This document shows, piece after piece, positions 14,560 through 24,959 of a stretch of DNA of 64,000 bases (position 1 is its first letter; each line of letters starts with the position of its first letter). The stretch covers positions 12,791,365 through 12,855,364 of the forward strand of contig OY482866.1 of NCBI GenBank assembly GCA_960531495.1, written 5' to 3'. The notes under the pieces were generated by a model. The model was not told the origin of the DNA. It did not search any database and saw only the letters and a list, made by a program, of their open reading frames with translations. Source of the stretch: Zeus faber (lineage: Eukaryota > Chordata > Actinopteri > Zeiformes > Zeidae). The position numbers and the translations under genes are program-made.

Positions 14560-15075
14560 GATATATTTCGGCGTTGTATATTTAGACGTTTTTCGATGTG
14601 TATTATGTTGTTTTTGGGATATTTCTTGGCGTTGTATATTTTGACAGTTTTTCGACACAGTATAGCATGTCGTTTTTGGGATATTTTTCGGCGTTGTATA
14701 TTTTGACGTTTTTCGACAGTATAGTATGTCGTTTTTGTGATATTTTTGGTGTTGCATATTTAGATGTTTTTCGATATGTGTTATGTTATGTTTGGGATAT
14801 TTTTCGGTGTTGTATATTTTGACAGTTTTCAACATAGTAAAGTACGTCGTTCTTGTGATAGCTTTGTCATTGTATATTTAGACGTTTTTCGATATGTATT
14901 ATGTCGTTTTTGGGATATTTTTCTGAGTTGTATATTTTGACATTTTTCGACTAGTATAGTATATCGTTCTTGTGATATTTTTGGCGTTGCATATTTTGAC
15001 ATTTTTCGATATGTATTTTGTTGCTTTTGTGATGTTTTTCGGTGTTGTATATTTTGACAGTTTTCAACATCGTAA
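14560..15075. repeat. Variant block at the right end of the satellite
   Basis: The last 500 bases of the array again use the catatttagacg and gacagttttcaacat subfamily. The array then stops abruptly near 15075 and unrelated sequence follows. Divergence from the core units is greater than inside the array, as expected at an array edge. Confidence 0.7.
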
Positions 15076-15149
15076 ATAGTAGTTCCTTGGAGACTAAGGT
15101 TGAGTCCATTTAAGTGGCTGAAAATGTCTGAAAATGTCACTTAAAATAA

Positions 15150-16165
15150 CTGAAGCGATGTGTGAGTTCAAACTTTGTGTTGAGAAAAAACACCCTCACC
15201 TCATCACGCAATTCAAAAACTTGCATCAGTACCTTTCCTGTTGAGAGCCACCAGACTTTGGTGTGTAACAGAAGCTGCTTATGGTCAACGCCCATCTCGT
15301 CACATAAAACGGGAAATAAAGGTGATTGCAGTGGGCGGCTTTTAATGAAGTTGACTCTGACCGCCTCATCTACAACAGTCTTTAGATCTACAGCATTTTC
15401 TTTACAGCCAAGGCTGCTCTGTGTATACTGCAGAGGACAGATGCTACAAGTGGAGTGACAGCTTTCACCCGGGAGATGACTGCACTGTGCTGGCCTGGCA
15501 TCGCATGGGACCCATCAATACCTCACTCCCACACATTTGGGTGAATCAATCCCGTTTTAAACTATGAACGCATTCAGAATGTCAAAAATGTCCTTGGCAG
15601 TTGAACGCGTCGGTAAAGATTTGCAAAACAGGAACTCTTCTTTTGTCTCTCCATCGTTTTCATACCTCACATAGGCAAGCATGTTTGACAGATTTGTGAA
15701 GTCGATCCATCCAGTTGGAGGGCATAAAAACGACTCTCTCATATGCTCATTATCAGCTGTACTGATGCATTCTCTCCATCTCGTCAATCCTGCGTTTGAC
15801 TGAGTTATCAAACGATGAGATGAGGTTGATTTGTTTGCAGGCCTTCTCTCCCAACATCACCCCCACAATCACTTTTGGGGCAGGAAGAATTAAATTCTCC
15901 CCGTTCGTATGCAAGCTTATCGGGCTTGGCCATGAGTCAGACGACCTGATAGGACGCTTCTGCTGCCTTTGCGTTCTCCGTGCCCATACATGTCGTTTCG
16001 ATGACTTTCTTCTTGCCCTGATACTCCTTGATTTTACATTTACACATTTACTGTTGGTGTTTTGTCTCGAGGTGACGGCGCACTTTACATGGCTTCAGAG
16101 CTTTGTTTGATAAAATCTCGGAACACACCACGCAGCAGTAACAGTTCGTCTTCTGTGCCTGTCCA
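15150..16165 (-). pseudogene. Dead hAT transposase with BED zinc finger (ZBED5-like)
   Basis: On the minus strand, pieces of one protein family appear in order but with stops and frame changes between them. Near 16150-16055 is a BED/C2H2-like finger (CVVCSEIL, then VRRHLETKH). Next comes LILPAPKVIVGVMLGEKACK with KRRIDEM at about 15900-15780, then LAYVRYENDGETKEEFLFCK and DIFDILNAF at about 15690-15560. Last is VDHKQLLLHTKVWWLSTGK with VFELRDEV at about 15320-15195. This order matches hAT-type transposases and their domesticated relatives of the ZBED5 kind. The stops, missing blocks and the R to W change in the otherwise usual VRWLS motif show it is not functional. The ends of the element are not certain. 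Confidence 0.8.
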
Positions 16166-16569
16166 AAAAAAATCAAACTACTCTCAACTACAAATCAAAC
16201 TATTCAGTGCTATACTTTCTTCGAACCTTTCTTTTTTGTTTGGCAGGCGGGACTGTCCCGCTTGTCCGATGTCCTGCCGGGACTTCCCTTTAGGATGATG
16301 TACCAATGACTTCTTTTCTTTTCAGTGTGCCTGATGCTAGCCAACCATTTTGAATATCACCTCAAGTTCAAAAATGTACATGTGCACATCGATCGTGGTC
16401 CAGTTTGTACGTAGTTCACCCTGCCAGAAGTTCCTATCTGTCAGTGATGATGCTTTTTTGAAGGTTTTTAAAGAAAAAAAATACCATGAATTATTTATTT
16501 ATTTTACATTTAAAAACGTTTTTCTAATTTATAATTTTGCATTTACCTTTTTAATAAGATCTATTGTTT

Positions 16570-16635
16570 TGCCCTTGATTTGGCGGCCCACTTGCAATAC
16601 CTTTGCGGTCCATAGGTTGGGAATTGCTGCATTAA
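16570..16635. mobile_element. Possible end of the hAT-like element
   Basis: The sequence tggcggcccacttgcaatac followed by gcggtccataggttgggaat resembles the terminal region of fish hAT-type elements, which often end in a variant of cag..ggttcccaacc. It lies about 400 bases upstream of the transposase remnant, on the expected 5' side. I could not find the matching opposite terminus, so this is tentative. Confidence 0.35.
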
Positions 16636-16639
16636 ACAA

Positions 16640-17215
16640 AAACTTAGAGCCTTAGAATCTCATTTTCTTTTTATAATCTCTTGCAGAGTGGGACCCCAGA
16701 AGATGAAACTTTGATTCACCAACCTGCAGTCTGCCTCAAATCATTTTGACAGTATAGATGGACCAGGACATGGACAGAATTTCCAGTAAGTTTCCTTTCC
16801 TTCCCTTCTTAAGCACCATGCATAACAAAACGGTGCAGAATTGTTGTCTTCGTAGTTGGCTAGGGCTAGGGTTTAAAACAAATATAATAATTGCGCTTTG
16901 CAAATTACATATGTAAATGTACATATGTAAATAATATGCAATGTATATAAAAATGTGTTTTGCTCCTGTAGAAGCCGCAAGTCTGTGCGATGTCAACCTT
17001 GTTTTAAGAAAATCTTGTTTTATTTGCGATGTGATGGAGACTAAACTACCCATAATCCTAAGTGTAACAGCGACACCTCTGATTGGCGGAGCTTCCTGTC
17101 ACCATGGAAATATCTACCACACTGGCTGATAGGTACACAGATATTTATATCCAATTAAATTGTTGTGAATTAAATTCATAGTGAGGGTATAACCCTATGT
17201 CCTTGTGCTCACCCA
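16640..17215. other. Non-coding, no gene recognised
   Basis: This AT-rich stretch has only short open frames without similarity to a family I recognise. The part at 17040-17115 (attggcgga, cttcctgtcaccatgg) looks like promoter-type CCAAT/ETS-rich sequence, but no transcript can be anchored to it. Confidence 0.4.
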
Positions 17216-17218
17216 ACC

Positions 17219-18720
17219 ATGATAAAGTTAACTAAAAGCACTCAATGTGAGCCATAACCTCATGTTTTGGCTTGTGGCTACAGTGGCTGGGAACAGCAAC
17301 AGCCAAAAAGGTATTCTACTAGTTCTAAGCTGGCAATAAGAAGACAAACCAATTGCACTAAGAAGTATTGAATACATACAGTGAGGTACCAGACAAGACA
17401 TACTGACATCGTTTAAACAATATTCAGAATTAAGAGGCAGAATTTGAGATTAAATTCATGTGGATGACTGCACATTCACAGATTCAAGATGTTTAGTTGT
17501 CACATACATAAACATACAAGCATACATACAATATATGCAGTGAAATGTCATTGCAACGCACCAGGAGACTATGCACAATAAGTGCTAAGGCAATAGCGAC
17601 TAATAAACAAACTCACTCAACTAACTGAACTAGCTGATTCCTCAAACGTAATGCTTGATGAGTAAAAAGTTAATATACAAAGTAGGAATACAAAATAGAA
17701 AAAAAAGGAATAGACTATTATGGTATACAGTATACAGATATGTGCAGCAAAGTGGCATGTGAATAAAATTAGGTAGTGTGTATGGAGATATACAGTACAC
17801 AGTACTACACAGCTATACAGTCCCACCGAACAGATCAGCAATACAGCACAGTATGCAGTTACGCAGAACAGTGATACAGCATATTGTACACTACAGTATG
17901 CAACTTACAGCTCAGTAAGGCAATGGGGCCTATGTGTGTGTCTCAGTGGGGCCCCTGGTGTGTTCAGCATTGACAGTTCTTATGGCTGGATGGAAGAAAC
18001 TCCGTCTCAGTCGCTCTGTTCTAACTGTGTGACTGCGGAGGCGCTTTCCCGACCACAGCAGCTGAAACAGTCCGTTGTTGGGGTGGTGAGGATCCTTCAT
18101 GATCCCACGGTCTCTGCTACTACACCTCCTGGTGTATGAGTCCTGCAGGGAGGGCAGGGTAGTTCCAGCGGTAAGTTCGGCTGAACGCACCACCCTCTGC
18201 AGGGCCCGCCAGTCCTGAGCAGTACAGCTCCCAAACCAGCCAGTGATGTTGCCTGTCAGGACGCTCTCCACTGCTCCAGAGTAGAAGGACTTGAGGATCC
18301 TCACCGAGACCCTGACATATTTGTGTGGATGGATTGAGCTGTCAGATAAAATATAAATAAGTATGGTAACAAGTATTAAATACATACAGTCTGATACAAG
18401 GCAAGACATTGTACTGTACTGTAGTATAATAAGAATCACAATAAACAAAAATGAAAAAGAAGAAGAGGATGAAGGAAGTAAGTGAAATAATCAGTTCCTC
18501 AGAGTTCCTTTTAATCCCCCCTATAGACAAGAATGGAAAAACCCGGCCGTGACGTTTTACATGACGTGTCAACACGTATTAGCGTGTCGTTGTCGTTTTT
18601 TTTTCTTGTTGACGTCACCGATGATGTCACATGTCAAAAGCCGCTGCGTTACCGCGTCAAATTTGACACGATAACACGACATTTTTGATGTGTTAAAAAG
18701 CCATTTCCGATACGTTCTTT
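17219..18720. repeat. Dispersed repeat, copy A (with LINE inside)
   Basis: The left part (17219-17280, containing agttaactaaaagcactcaa and gtgagccataacctcatg) and the right part (18440-18620, containing aaataatcagttcctcag, gacaagaatgg and cacgtattagcg) match, in the same order and orientation, sequence at 55691-56160. The interior differs: here it holds a LINE fragment, in the other copy a (TA)n(TG)n tract. The right side continues with many tgacgtgttaac/gacacgataacacg-like words of unknown nature. Confidence 0.65.
17480..18345 (-). mobile_element. 3' end of a LINE (reverse transcriptase C-terminus and 3'UTR)
   Basis: The minus-strand frame at about 18345-17935 reads ESVLTGNITGWFGSCTAQDW, then RALQRVVRSAELTAGT, LPSLQDSYTRRC, DPHHPNNGLFQLL and RLRRSFFHPAIRTVN. 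This is the conserved C-terminal block after the polymerase domain in fish non-LTR retrotransposon ORF2 proteins. The 3'UTR follows at 17935-17480 and ends near the gattcaagatg word read on the plus strand. The polymerase domain itself is missing, so this is a 5'-truncated copy. It lies inside dispersed repeat copy A. Clade assignment (L2/CR1-like against others) is not secure. Confidence 0.75.
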
Positions 18721-18724
18721 GCGC

Positions 18725-20100
18725 TCATGGCCTTCCATCGGTTTTTGACGTGTTAACATGATATTTGCGCTTTTGGCCTTCATACTGAACCGTCATGTGC
18801 TGAAAATGAAACCATTTCAATATTACAGAAAACGGTTTGCTTATTAGACCAGAAGCAGTGCATGGTGTAACATAGAATATAATCATGTAACATATAATAA
18901 TATAACATATAATAATATAAAATGAATAAAAACGGGAAACCTGGCTCATTTTACTGTCCTGTGGTCTCTTTGTTTCCAGTGGTCTGTTCTGGCCAATCAG
19001 GGCCGCCCTACAACAACACTGCGTTGTGATTGGTCAATGAGTTTAAATCCCTTCACTCCCAATGGAGGTGTATTGTGAGATTGTTTATTGCGTTTATTGT
19101 GTTTATTGTGATGGGCTGATACACAGAGGCCTGGGCTGCACTTTGACACTCATTTACACGCCTGTGTTTTTTATCATGGCCATTTGGTGGTGCTGTTGTA
19201 GTGGCTTCACCAGGATTCTCAGTAATCTGATTCATCGTCGTTATTAACATGAAAAAGAGGGGAGAGATCTGCCCTGCAGGGGTATTTTATTTAAAAAAAC
19301 ATACTATGGAGTGGGCTAAGCCCTTTTTGCCCATTTACACCAGAATATACTATGTATACTACACCACCGTATGTATGTACTGCACCTGTATTAATAGTAA
19401 CATGCCAAGGTTGACAATGCATCAAATTAAAACATTTGTGTTTAATATCATTCATGGTCCTTTAAAAATAAATAAAGAAATAATAAAACAAAGAAAATAG
19501 ACAGCGTCACAATGTTTTGTTTTTTTCTTTCTACAACTATGTACTATCGTAATGGATTATAAATTTTCACCTCTACTTAATCATCCATGACATTTATCTT
19601 GTATTTGAATTATTAAATAATGTAAGTGCATAGTTTTAATAGAGAATTAAATGTTTTTAAGTTGGCATCTATTGTGATGAAATGAAATGAGGCAAATTCC
19701 ATGAATGGGTTTCGCAGGTTGAAATTACATTTTTTTATTTTATTTTTTTAAACCAGTCTGGTTGAAATTACTTGTTACTTTTTCCCGGGTAAGTCTGAAG
19801 TTTTATCCATGACTAAGAGAGATGAGACACCACAATACTGTGGTGCGATAGCTGTACTTTGGCTCAGGCAAAAAGATGGTGGGTGGCCCTACTTGAGATT
19901 TTGCATAATGTCTTCTGATTAGAAAGTGCCACAGGTGCCGCCAGCAGGAGTTGTTCTATTCACTTGCGAGTAAAGCCTTTGGAGGCTTCACATTGGTTAT
20001 GAACACATTACAGTGAGAAACAAGACCAGGAACACCCGAACCGCCGTTCGGCATTTCGAGGGACTCAACTGAGCTACAACTCATTCTCGTCAATTTACCT
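18725..20100. other. Intergenic, no gene recognised
   Basis: AT-rich non-coding sequence. It includes a short direct reiteration of gtttattg at 19083-19112 and homopolymer T runs near 19730. The last 150 bases before the first ENDOD1-like gene must include its promoter and 5'UTR, but I see no convincing TATA box. Confidence 0.4.
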
Positions 20101-20120
20101 ACCGGTTGCTCCCGGGAATA

Positions 20121-21137
20121 ATGGCGTCCTGGGCCCAGGCGGCTCTGCTGCTGGTCACCGTGGCAACCGCGGCGGTAAGGGGGTCGGTGGAAAAGGAGCT
20201 GCCTCCAGAATGTAAGGCGTTCCTGTATATGGGGACCCCGCCGTCCGGGCTGGAGCACCACTCTGTGCGGAGCATCTGCCAGCGCTACAACAACGAGCCA
20301 CGCTACGTGACACTGTACGACACCGCCGGCCGCGTCCCCGTCTACTCGGCCTACACCTTCAAGCGCTCGGACGGCGAAAAGTGGGTGGACGTGCCCTGGA
20401 TGTATGAACCTCAGGTAAGACACGGTTTGGGGAAGCGTTCCTCGAACAACGTCAGGTAGACAGCGCGCGGCTTCGTTTGCGCCCTTGAAATCCGCTCCAA
20501 ATCACTCCGCCTCAATGGCTGTCTTTGTTCCACCCGTCTGCAGCTCTCCACGCCCTCTGGCACAGGCGAGATGCAGCCGTTCCCCCCGGGGTACGTGCAC
20601 ATGAACTTCGAAGACGCCCAGGCGGTGCTGGAGGACTACACCGACGCCATCCTCTACGAGCGCGGCGCCCTGAACCCGGACGAGCACCAGGCTCAGCTGG
20701 ACGACAAGGCCTCCACCTACACGCTGACCAACGTGGTCCCCCAGGTGCGGGAGTTTCAGGCCGGAGCGTGGAAGGCGCAGGAGTGCCTCATCCGCAAGCG
20801 GCTGAACAACTACTGCCGCGGCACCGCCTACGTGGTGACGGGGATCACCACGTCGGGGAGGACGATCCGCCGGCGGAACGTCGACCGCGTGGCGGTGCCC
20901 GCCCACATGTGGTCGGCCTACTGCTGCGCCAACTACGACCACAACGCGCCGTTCGACGAGCGCTACAAGTTCCCGGCCTACGCCCACTACGGCCTCAACG
21001 ACAGGGAGAGCAACGAGGTGATGGAGCTCTCCGTTCAGAAGCTGGAGGAGTTCCTCAGGAGGACCACCTTCGTGAACAAGAACTTTCAGATCTTCGCGGA
21101 CGACTGTGTCCCGCCGTCCTACAGTTTGGACCACTAG
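20121..21137 (+). CDS. Endonuclease domain-containing 1-like protein, copy 1 (catalytic site lost)
   Basis: There are two coding exons: 20121-20414, then donor gtaaga and a 129-bp intron, and 20544-21137 after a ctgcag acceptor. They join in phase 0 to a 295-residue protein. I chose ATG 20121 because the MASWAQAALLLVTVATAAV start forms a signal peptide and the next upstream in-frame codon is a TTG. The body matches the DNA/RNA non-specific (Serratia-type) nuclease fold as found in ENDOD1 proteins: KAFLYMGTPP, YVTLYDTAGRVPVYSAYTF, TNVVPQ, RKRLNNYC and MWSAYCC. In the DRGH-like motif this copy reads ERGA (Ala140 in place of the catalytic His). At the metal-ligand position of the f-N-x-G-x-W motif it reads FQAGAW (Gln170 for Asn). 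It is therefore probably a secreted or lumenal protein without nuclease activity. The next gene is its tandem sister. Confidence 0.88.
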
Positions 21138-21261
21138 GGGCGAAGAGGCAGCCATGTGTGCCGACAGAACAGCTGCTTAACAGTGACGACGTGGTGATGC
21201 GCTCATTAAAAAAATATATTGCATATGTATTTGGAAGCTATAACTACCAAGCTGCTCCATT

Positions 21262-21267
21262 AATAAA
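21262..21267 (+). terminator. Polyadenylation signal of ENDOD1-like copy 1
   Basis: AATAAA lies about 125 bases after the stop codon at 21137, and an ATTAAA occurs slightly upstream at about 21206. This spacing gives a short 3'UTR. Confidence 0.6.
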
Positions 21268-21269
21268 GC

Positions 21270-22145
21270 TCTTCTGACTGTTGTGGGGTGATTGGTTTTA
21301 TTTCTGACGCACTCATTTTAGCCGAAGTGTCGCACTGACGCGGACAAATTTGGAAAGTGCTAAACTCGAACCATACGCTCACACCAGAAGCGGTTGCTCG
21401 CCACAGGGCCGTCACCGCGATGCCTTTCCCCGCCCAACTCTGTCGCTGTCCCTGGTGGCCGTTTCTCATTGAGTAGTTGCCATAGCAGCGTTAAACAGAT
21501 TCATGTGCACATAGCTGCGTTCATATATTTAGATGTTGTTCGCATATACTGTATGTCTATCACAGTCGTCTAAATCATGAGGGGGGTTTTTTTAATACGT
21601 CTCAAAAAATATTCACGCGCGTTCGGACCATGTGATCCCGAGATCACGAGAACTTAACTTCAACACATTGACACTCGCATGTTCTCCACCTCACCAGGGA
21701 TCCCAACTACCTCCGAAAATCTTCTTCCGCCCGTAAATTCTTTCACGCGACGTCTCTATAAGTGAATACTGTAGCGTTTCATCGTCAAGTACGCAGACTT
21801 TTTTTTTTTTTTTATTTCCACCAGAAGCTGTCATATCGACTGGGTTCGAGTCATGCGGCCTGGCTTTTCCGGAGTCGGACGGTGCAAACACTGCGGGGAA
21901 AAGTAGAATTGTCCGGTGGAGGAAAAAAAAAAAAAAAAAACACCTATCAAGAAGTACCAGAAAGTAATTGTTGCCTCTTATCAAATATTTGCATATCATA
22001 AACGCAAAGAAAGGTTTAGGGCAGGCCAATTTGGACAAACTGCGTTTCTGCATTGAAAGACATAGCATGCAGCCATAACATTTGACAAGATGTGAAAAAA
22101 TACTTTTTGTTATAATAAAATTATGTCTGACCACCCAAAGCTTAC

Positions 22146-22225
<80 letters not shown>

Positions 22226-22860
22226 ATGCATTACATGGCTGGTGAAAAGTTAAAGGTATAACTATAAACCTTTCAATATTGCAGCTGCTGGTGAGAGTAT
22301 GGTCTGAGCAATTGTAGTTCATGCAAAACAATTTAATATGGCCTGGGATGAAAAAGAGGAGCAACCGCCTATACTATTGAGTTTCTTTTATACACAGATA
22401 GACAAGAAACGCTTGACAAAAGCCCATTCTCCCGATGCATTATTTCCGGCATTTGTGGCGTGGAGCATAAACCGGAGGGTAAGAAAATAAACCTCCCTCT
22501 ATCTCTGATCGCCTGTATTCTGCAGCAGACACACCTGTGCCTGCTGCAAGTCCTCGTCATTGCACGGTGCTCCGGAGCACAGATAACGTTCACCGCGTTT
22601 GAATGCCTCCCACTAAACTTTTGGGGATTTTAATATATGCAAAGGGCTCAAAAAACGGGAGTCCGGTTGGCTGGACCCGGTGAATGAACCCAGAGAAGAA
22701 AATAATGTGACGTCTGAGTCCTTGGCTGCACTCGACAGGCTCCCTGACTGATCTTTGCGGCAGTGTGTCGGCTCGTAGCGAGAAGACGCTCAAGGAGACC
22801 TGTTCAAAAGTCCCGAGTCACAGCAATCGGGGGGGCGGGGGGGGGGGGGTTCGTCACCGA
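21270..22860. repeat. Spacer between the ENDOD1-like genes, with a long (TA)n tract
   Basis: The spacer is non-coding. A pure (TA)n run occupies about 22150-22222. Poly-T and poly-A tracts occur at 21800 and 21923. Just before the next start codon, at 22829-22850, is a G-rich run broken by one C. No gene is recognised here. Confidence 0.7.
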
Positions 22861-22861
22861 G

Positions 22862-24273
22862 ATGGCCGTGTCACAGCGCGGTGCCGTGCGTCTGGCGGTT
22901 ATCGCGCAGCTGCTGATCAGTTTGCTGCCGCAGGGGGGGCGATGCGGCGTGGTGGGCGACTTCAACCACGCGGAGCGCTGCAAGGACTCCCTTTACATGG
23001 GCACCCCGCCCCGAGGCTACCTCAGCGGCTCCCTGAAGAGGATCTGCCAGCGCTACGAGGACAAGCCCCGCTATGTCACCCTCTACGACTCCCGCAGGCA
23101 CGTCCCCATCTATTCGGCCTACACCTTCAAGAAGTCCGACGGGGACAAGAAAGTGGACTTTCCTTGGATGTTCGAGCCTCAGGTGAGTGCCGGGGTGGAT
23201 GACGCAACAATGAAGTTGATTTGAAAATGCTTGAACTTTTCCGATCCAACTTCAATTCATGCCGCTGCTGCATTTGTGTACACCACACTATATACTGTGC
23301 GAGCAATAGAGCATTCCTCTGTATTCCATCCAGTATCTGGTCTATCACACTTACTAGTCAAAGGACGAAAGTAGTACTTCATCGATTCTCACCTACAAAC
23401 TTTAAGAGGGAAAGATAGAACTGCTGCACTGGGAAATAAGCTGAGATAAGCTGCTTTATAGTCTGGGAGTTGGTATTACAATAGGATATTGTTTGTCGTA
23501 TTCTGTTTAAGTAGTGATGTGGATATATCCCACTCAAGCAATAAAAGGGGAACGATTGCCAAATGGGGAATGAACACGGTCAACTGCTTGTGCTTGTTAA
23601 TAGTAATGGATTTACAATAATAAGAAGCCTTTAATATTTTCATTCTGCATGTGATGATTTAAAACCATTCGCTCCGTCTTCGCCCCTGTAGCTGGCCTCG
23701 GATAAGGGCAGCGGTAACATGGAGCCCTTTCCTCAGTCCTACCACATGCATATAAATGTCGAGGACAGCCAGGCGGTTTTGGAAGACTACGCCGACGTGG
23801 TCCAGTACGAGCGCGGCCACCTGAACCCGGACCAACACCAGGCCGACCCGCTGGACAAGGCCGCGACCTACACCATCACCAACGTGGTGCCTCAGATCAG
23901 GGAGTTCAACATAGGGCCCTGGGCCGAACACCAGGACCTCGTCCGCAAGCGGCTCAACAACTACTGCCGGGGCCGGGCCTTTGTGGTCACGGGGGTCACC
24001 ACCTCCGGGAACATGATCCGTCGAGACAACCTGGACCGCGTGGCCGTACCAGAGTACATGTGGTCGGCCTACTGTTGCACCGAGTTCGACCAGAACGCGC
24101 CGTACTTCGTCCGGTACAAGTTCCCGGTGTTCGGGGCGTACGGGCTCAATGACCGGGTCAACAACCACATGGTGGAAGTTCCTCTGAAGAACCTAGAGAA
24201 GTTCCTCAAGGGGAGGATGGAAGTGGACAACAACTTCCAGATCTTCTACAATGACTGCGTGTCTGAGGATTAA
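22862..24273 (+). CDS. Endonuclease domain-containing 1-like protein, copy 2 (catalytic residues kept)
   Basis: Two exons, 22862-23182 (donor gtgagt) and 23692-24273 (acceptor cctgtag), join in phase 0 to about 300 residues. The intron sits at the same codon as in copy 1, directly after the FEPQ motif, and both second exons run to the stop, so the genes are tandem duplicates. ATG 22862 starts MAVSQRGAVRLAVIAQLL, a signal-peptide-like stretch. The nuclease motif is YERGHLNPDQHQ with His150 present, followed by TNVVPQ and FNIGPW with Asn180 present. In Serratia nuclease the equivalent residues are the general base and the Mg ligand, so this copy may be active. DRGH is here ERGH, as is common in fish ENDOD1-like proteins. 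The family occurs as multi-copy arrays in fish; the substrate is unknown. Confidence 0.9.
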
Positions 24274-24276
24274 GAG

Positions 24277-24279
<3 letters not shown>

Positions 24280-24329
<50 letters not shown>

Positions 24330-24358
24330 GTATATATACATATATATATATATATATT
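24280..24358. repeat. (TA)n tract in the 3'UTR of ENDOD1-like copy 2
   Basis: An alternating TA run with a few C/G breaks begins about ten bases after the stop codon, so it would be transcribed at the start of the 3'UTR and could fold on itself. Confidence 0.85.
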
Positions 24359-24572
24359 TTTTTTTCTATCCAAGTGATTGGTTTGAGATTTGTTGGCAAT
24401 CAAATAGTTTGATTAAACTTGAATGTTTTATGATGTGACTTTAGGTGTGAGCTAGTAAGTCGTTTCAAAGAAAAGTTGAATGAGGTGTTTTGAAAGGCAA
24501 TTGCAAGAAATCTAAGCAGGACAATGTTTGAACAGCTCATTTGAATATGACGTATTGAAAATACGGTACACC

Positions 24573-24578
24573 AATAAA
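24573..24578 (+). terminator. Polyadenylation signal of ENDOD1-like copy 2
   Basis: AATAAA occurs 300 bases downstream of the stop codon and is the first clear plus-strand signal after the TA tract. Confidence 0.5.
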
Positions 24579-24959
24579 CAAATATTCTGCTGCCAGTAAA
24601 GTTGTTTTCTTCTATGTTAGCAGTAGGGCTGGGGAAAGAAATTTGAGGCTGCTTATCCTCTCTCGCTGACATTTCATCGCCATTAAATGAAGATAGTGAT
24701 GTAGCGATGCATCAGTTTGTAGCGTTATCAAGCCCCAGATCTAAAATGTCTCATGTGTGAAATGTGCTCAGCATTATGAGCAAAGAAATACAAAACGGTG
24801 TCAAGATAAAACAACGCGGTTCGCGTCCCCATGTGTCAATAATCGCTCCTTGCACAAGATGGCACTGCTATCGAGACGGATCAAAAGCAAATGTTTGGGG
24901 CAGTGCTGTCATGGCACATGAAATCCAAGGCCATAAGAATGCAGGTTGTAACTAAATGT

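Larger units (their letters stand above)
1..15075. repeat. 15-kb satellite array of 61-bp and 36-bp units
   Basis: The array is an almost uninterrupted tandem repeat starting before the window. The long unit is about 61 bp and begins with gtatattttgacg. It carries an inverted repeat (CGACATA, six bases, TATGTCG) and ends either in atttatctgggtt or in atttcttggcgtt. The short unit is about 36 bp and is the same sequence without the inverted repeat. Units alternate irregularly, and single-base variants such as caacag for cgacat or a gtatatag insertion recur in blocks. The plus strand is T/G rich. Long open frames on the minus strand, up to about 436 codons, are by-products. Because 61 is 1 modulo 3, successive units are read in all three frames, giving a peptide period of 61 residues, and a frame stays open until it meets the ccagataa variant in the stop phase. 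I see no start context, splice signals or domain supporting a protein. Centromeric, subtelomeric or interstitial location cannot be told from sequence. Confidence 0.95.

Noticed and set aside
220-14835. Dozens of overlapping minus-strand frames in the first 15 kb, up to 436 codons
   Set aside because: They are all translations of the same 61/36-bp repeat in rotating frames, with no splice, start or domain evidence. The openness follows from unit length and the rarity of TTA/CTA/TCA in phase on the plus strand.
1-15075. CRISPR-like array (short repeats with spacers)
   Set aside because: Units are directly adjacent and similar along their whole length, with no unique spacers, and the rest of the window is vertebrate.
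20502-21155. Long minus-strand frame opposite ENDOD1-like copy 1 (217 codons)
   Set aside because: It is a shadow of the GC-rich coding exon on the plus strand. The plus-strand product has clear family motifs.
23659-24168. Long minus-strand frame opposite ENDOD1-like copy 2
   Set aside because: It is an antisense shadow of exon 2, whose sense product matches the nuclease family.
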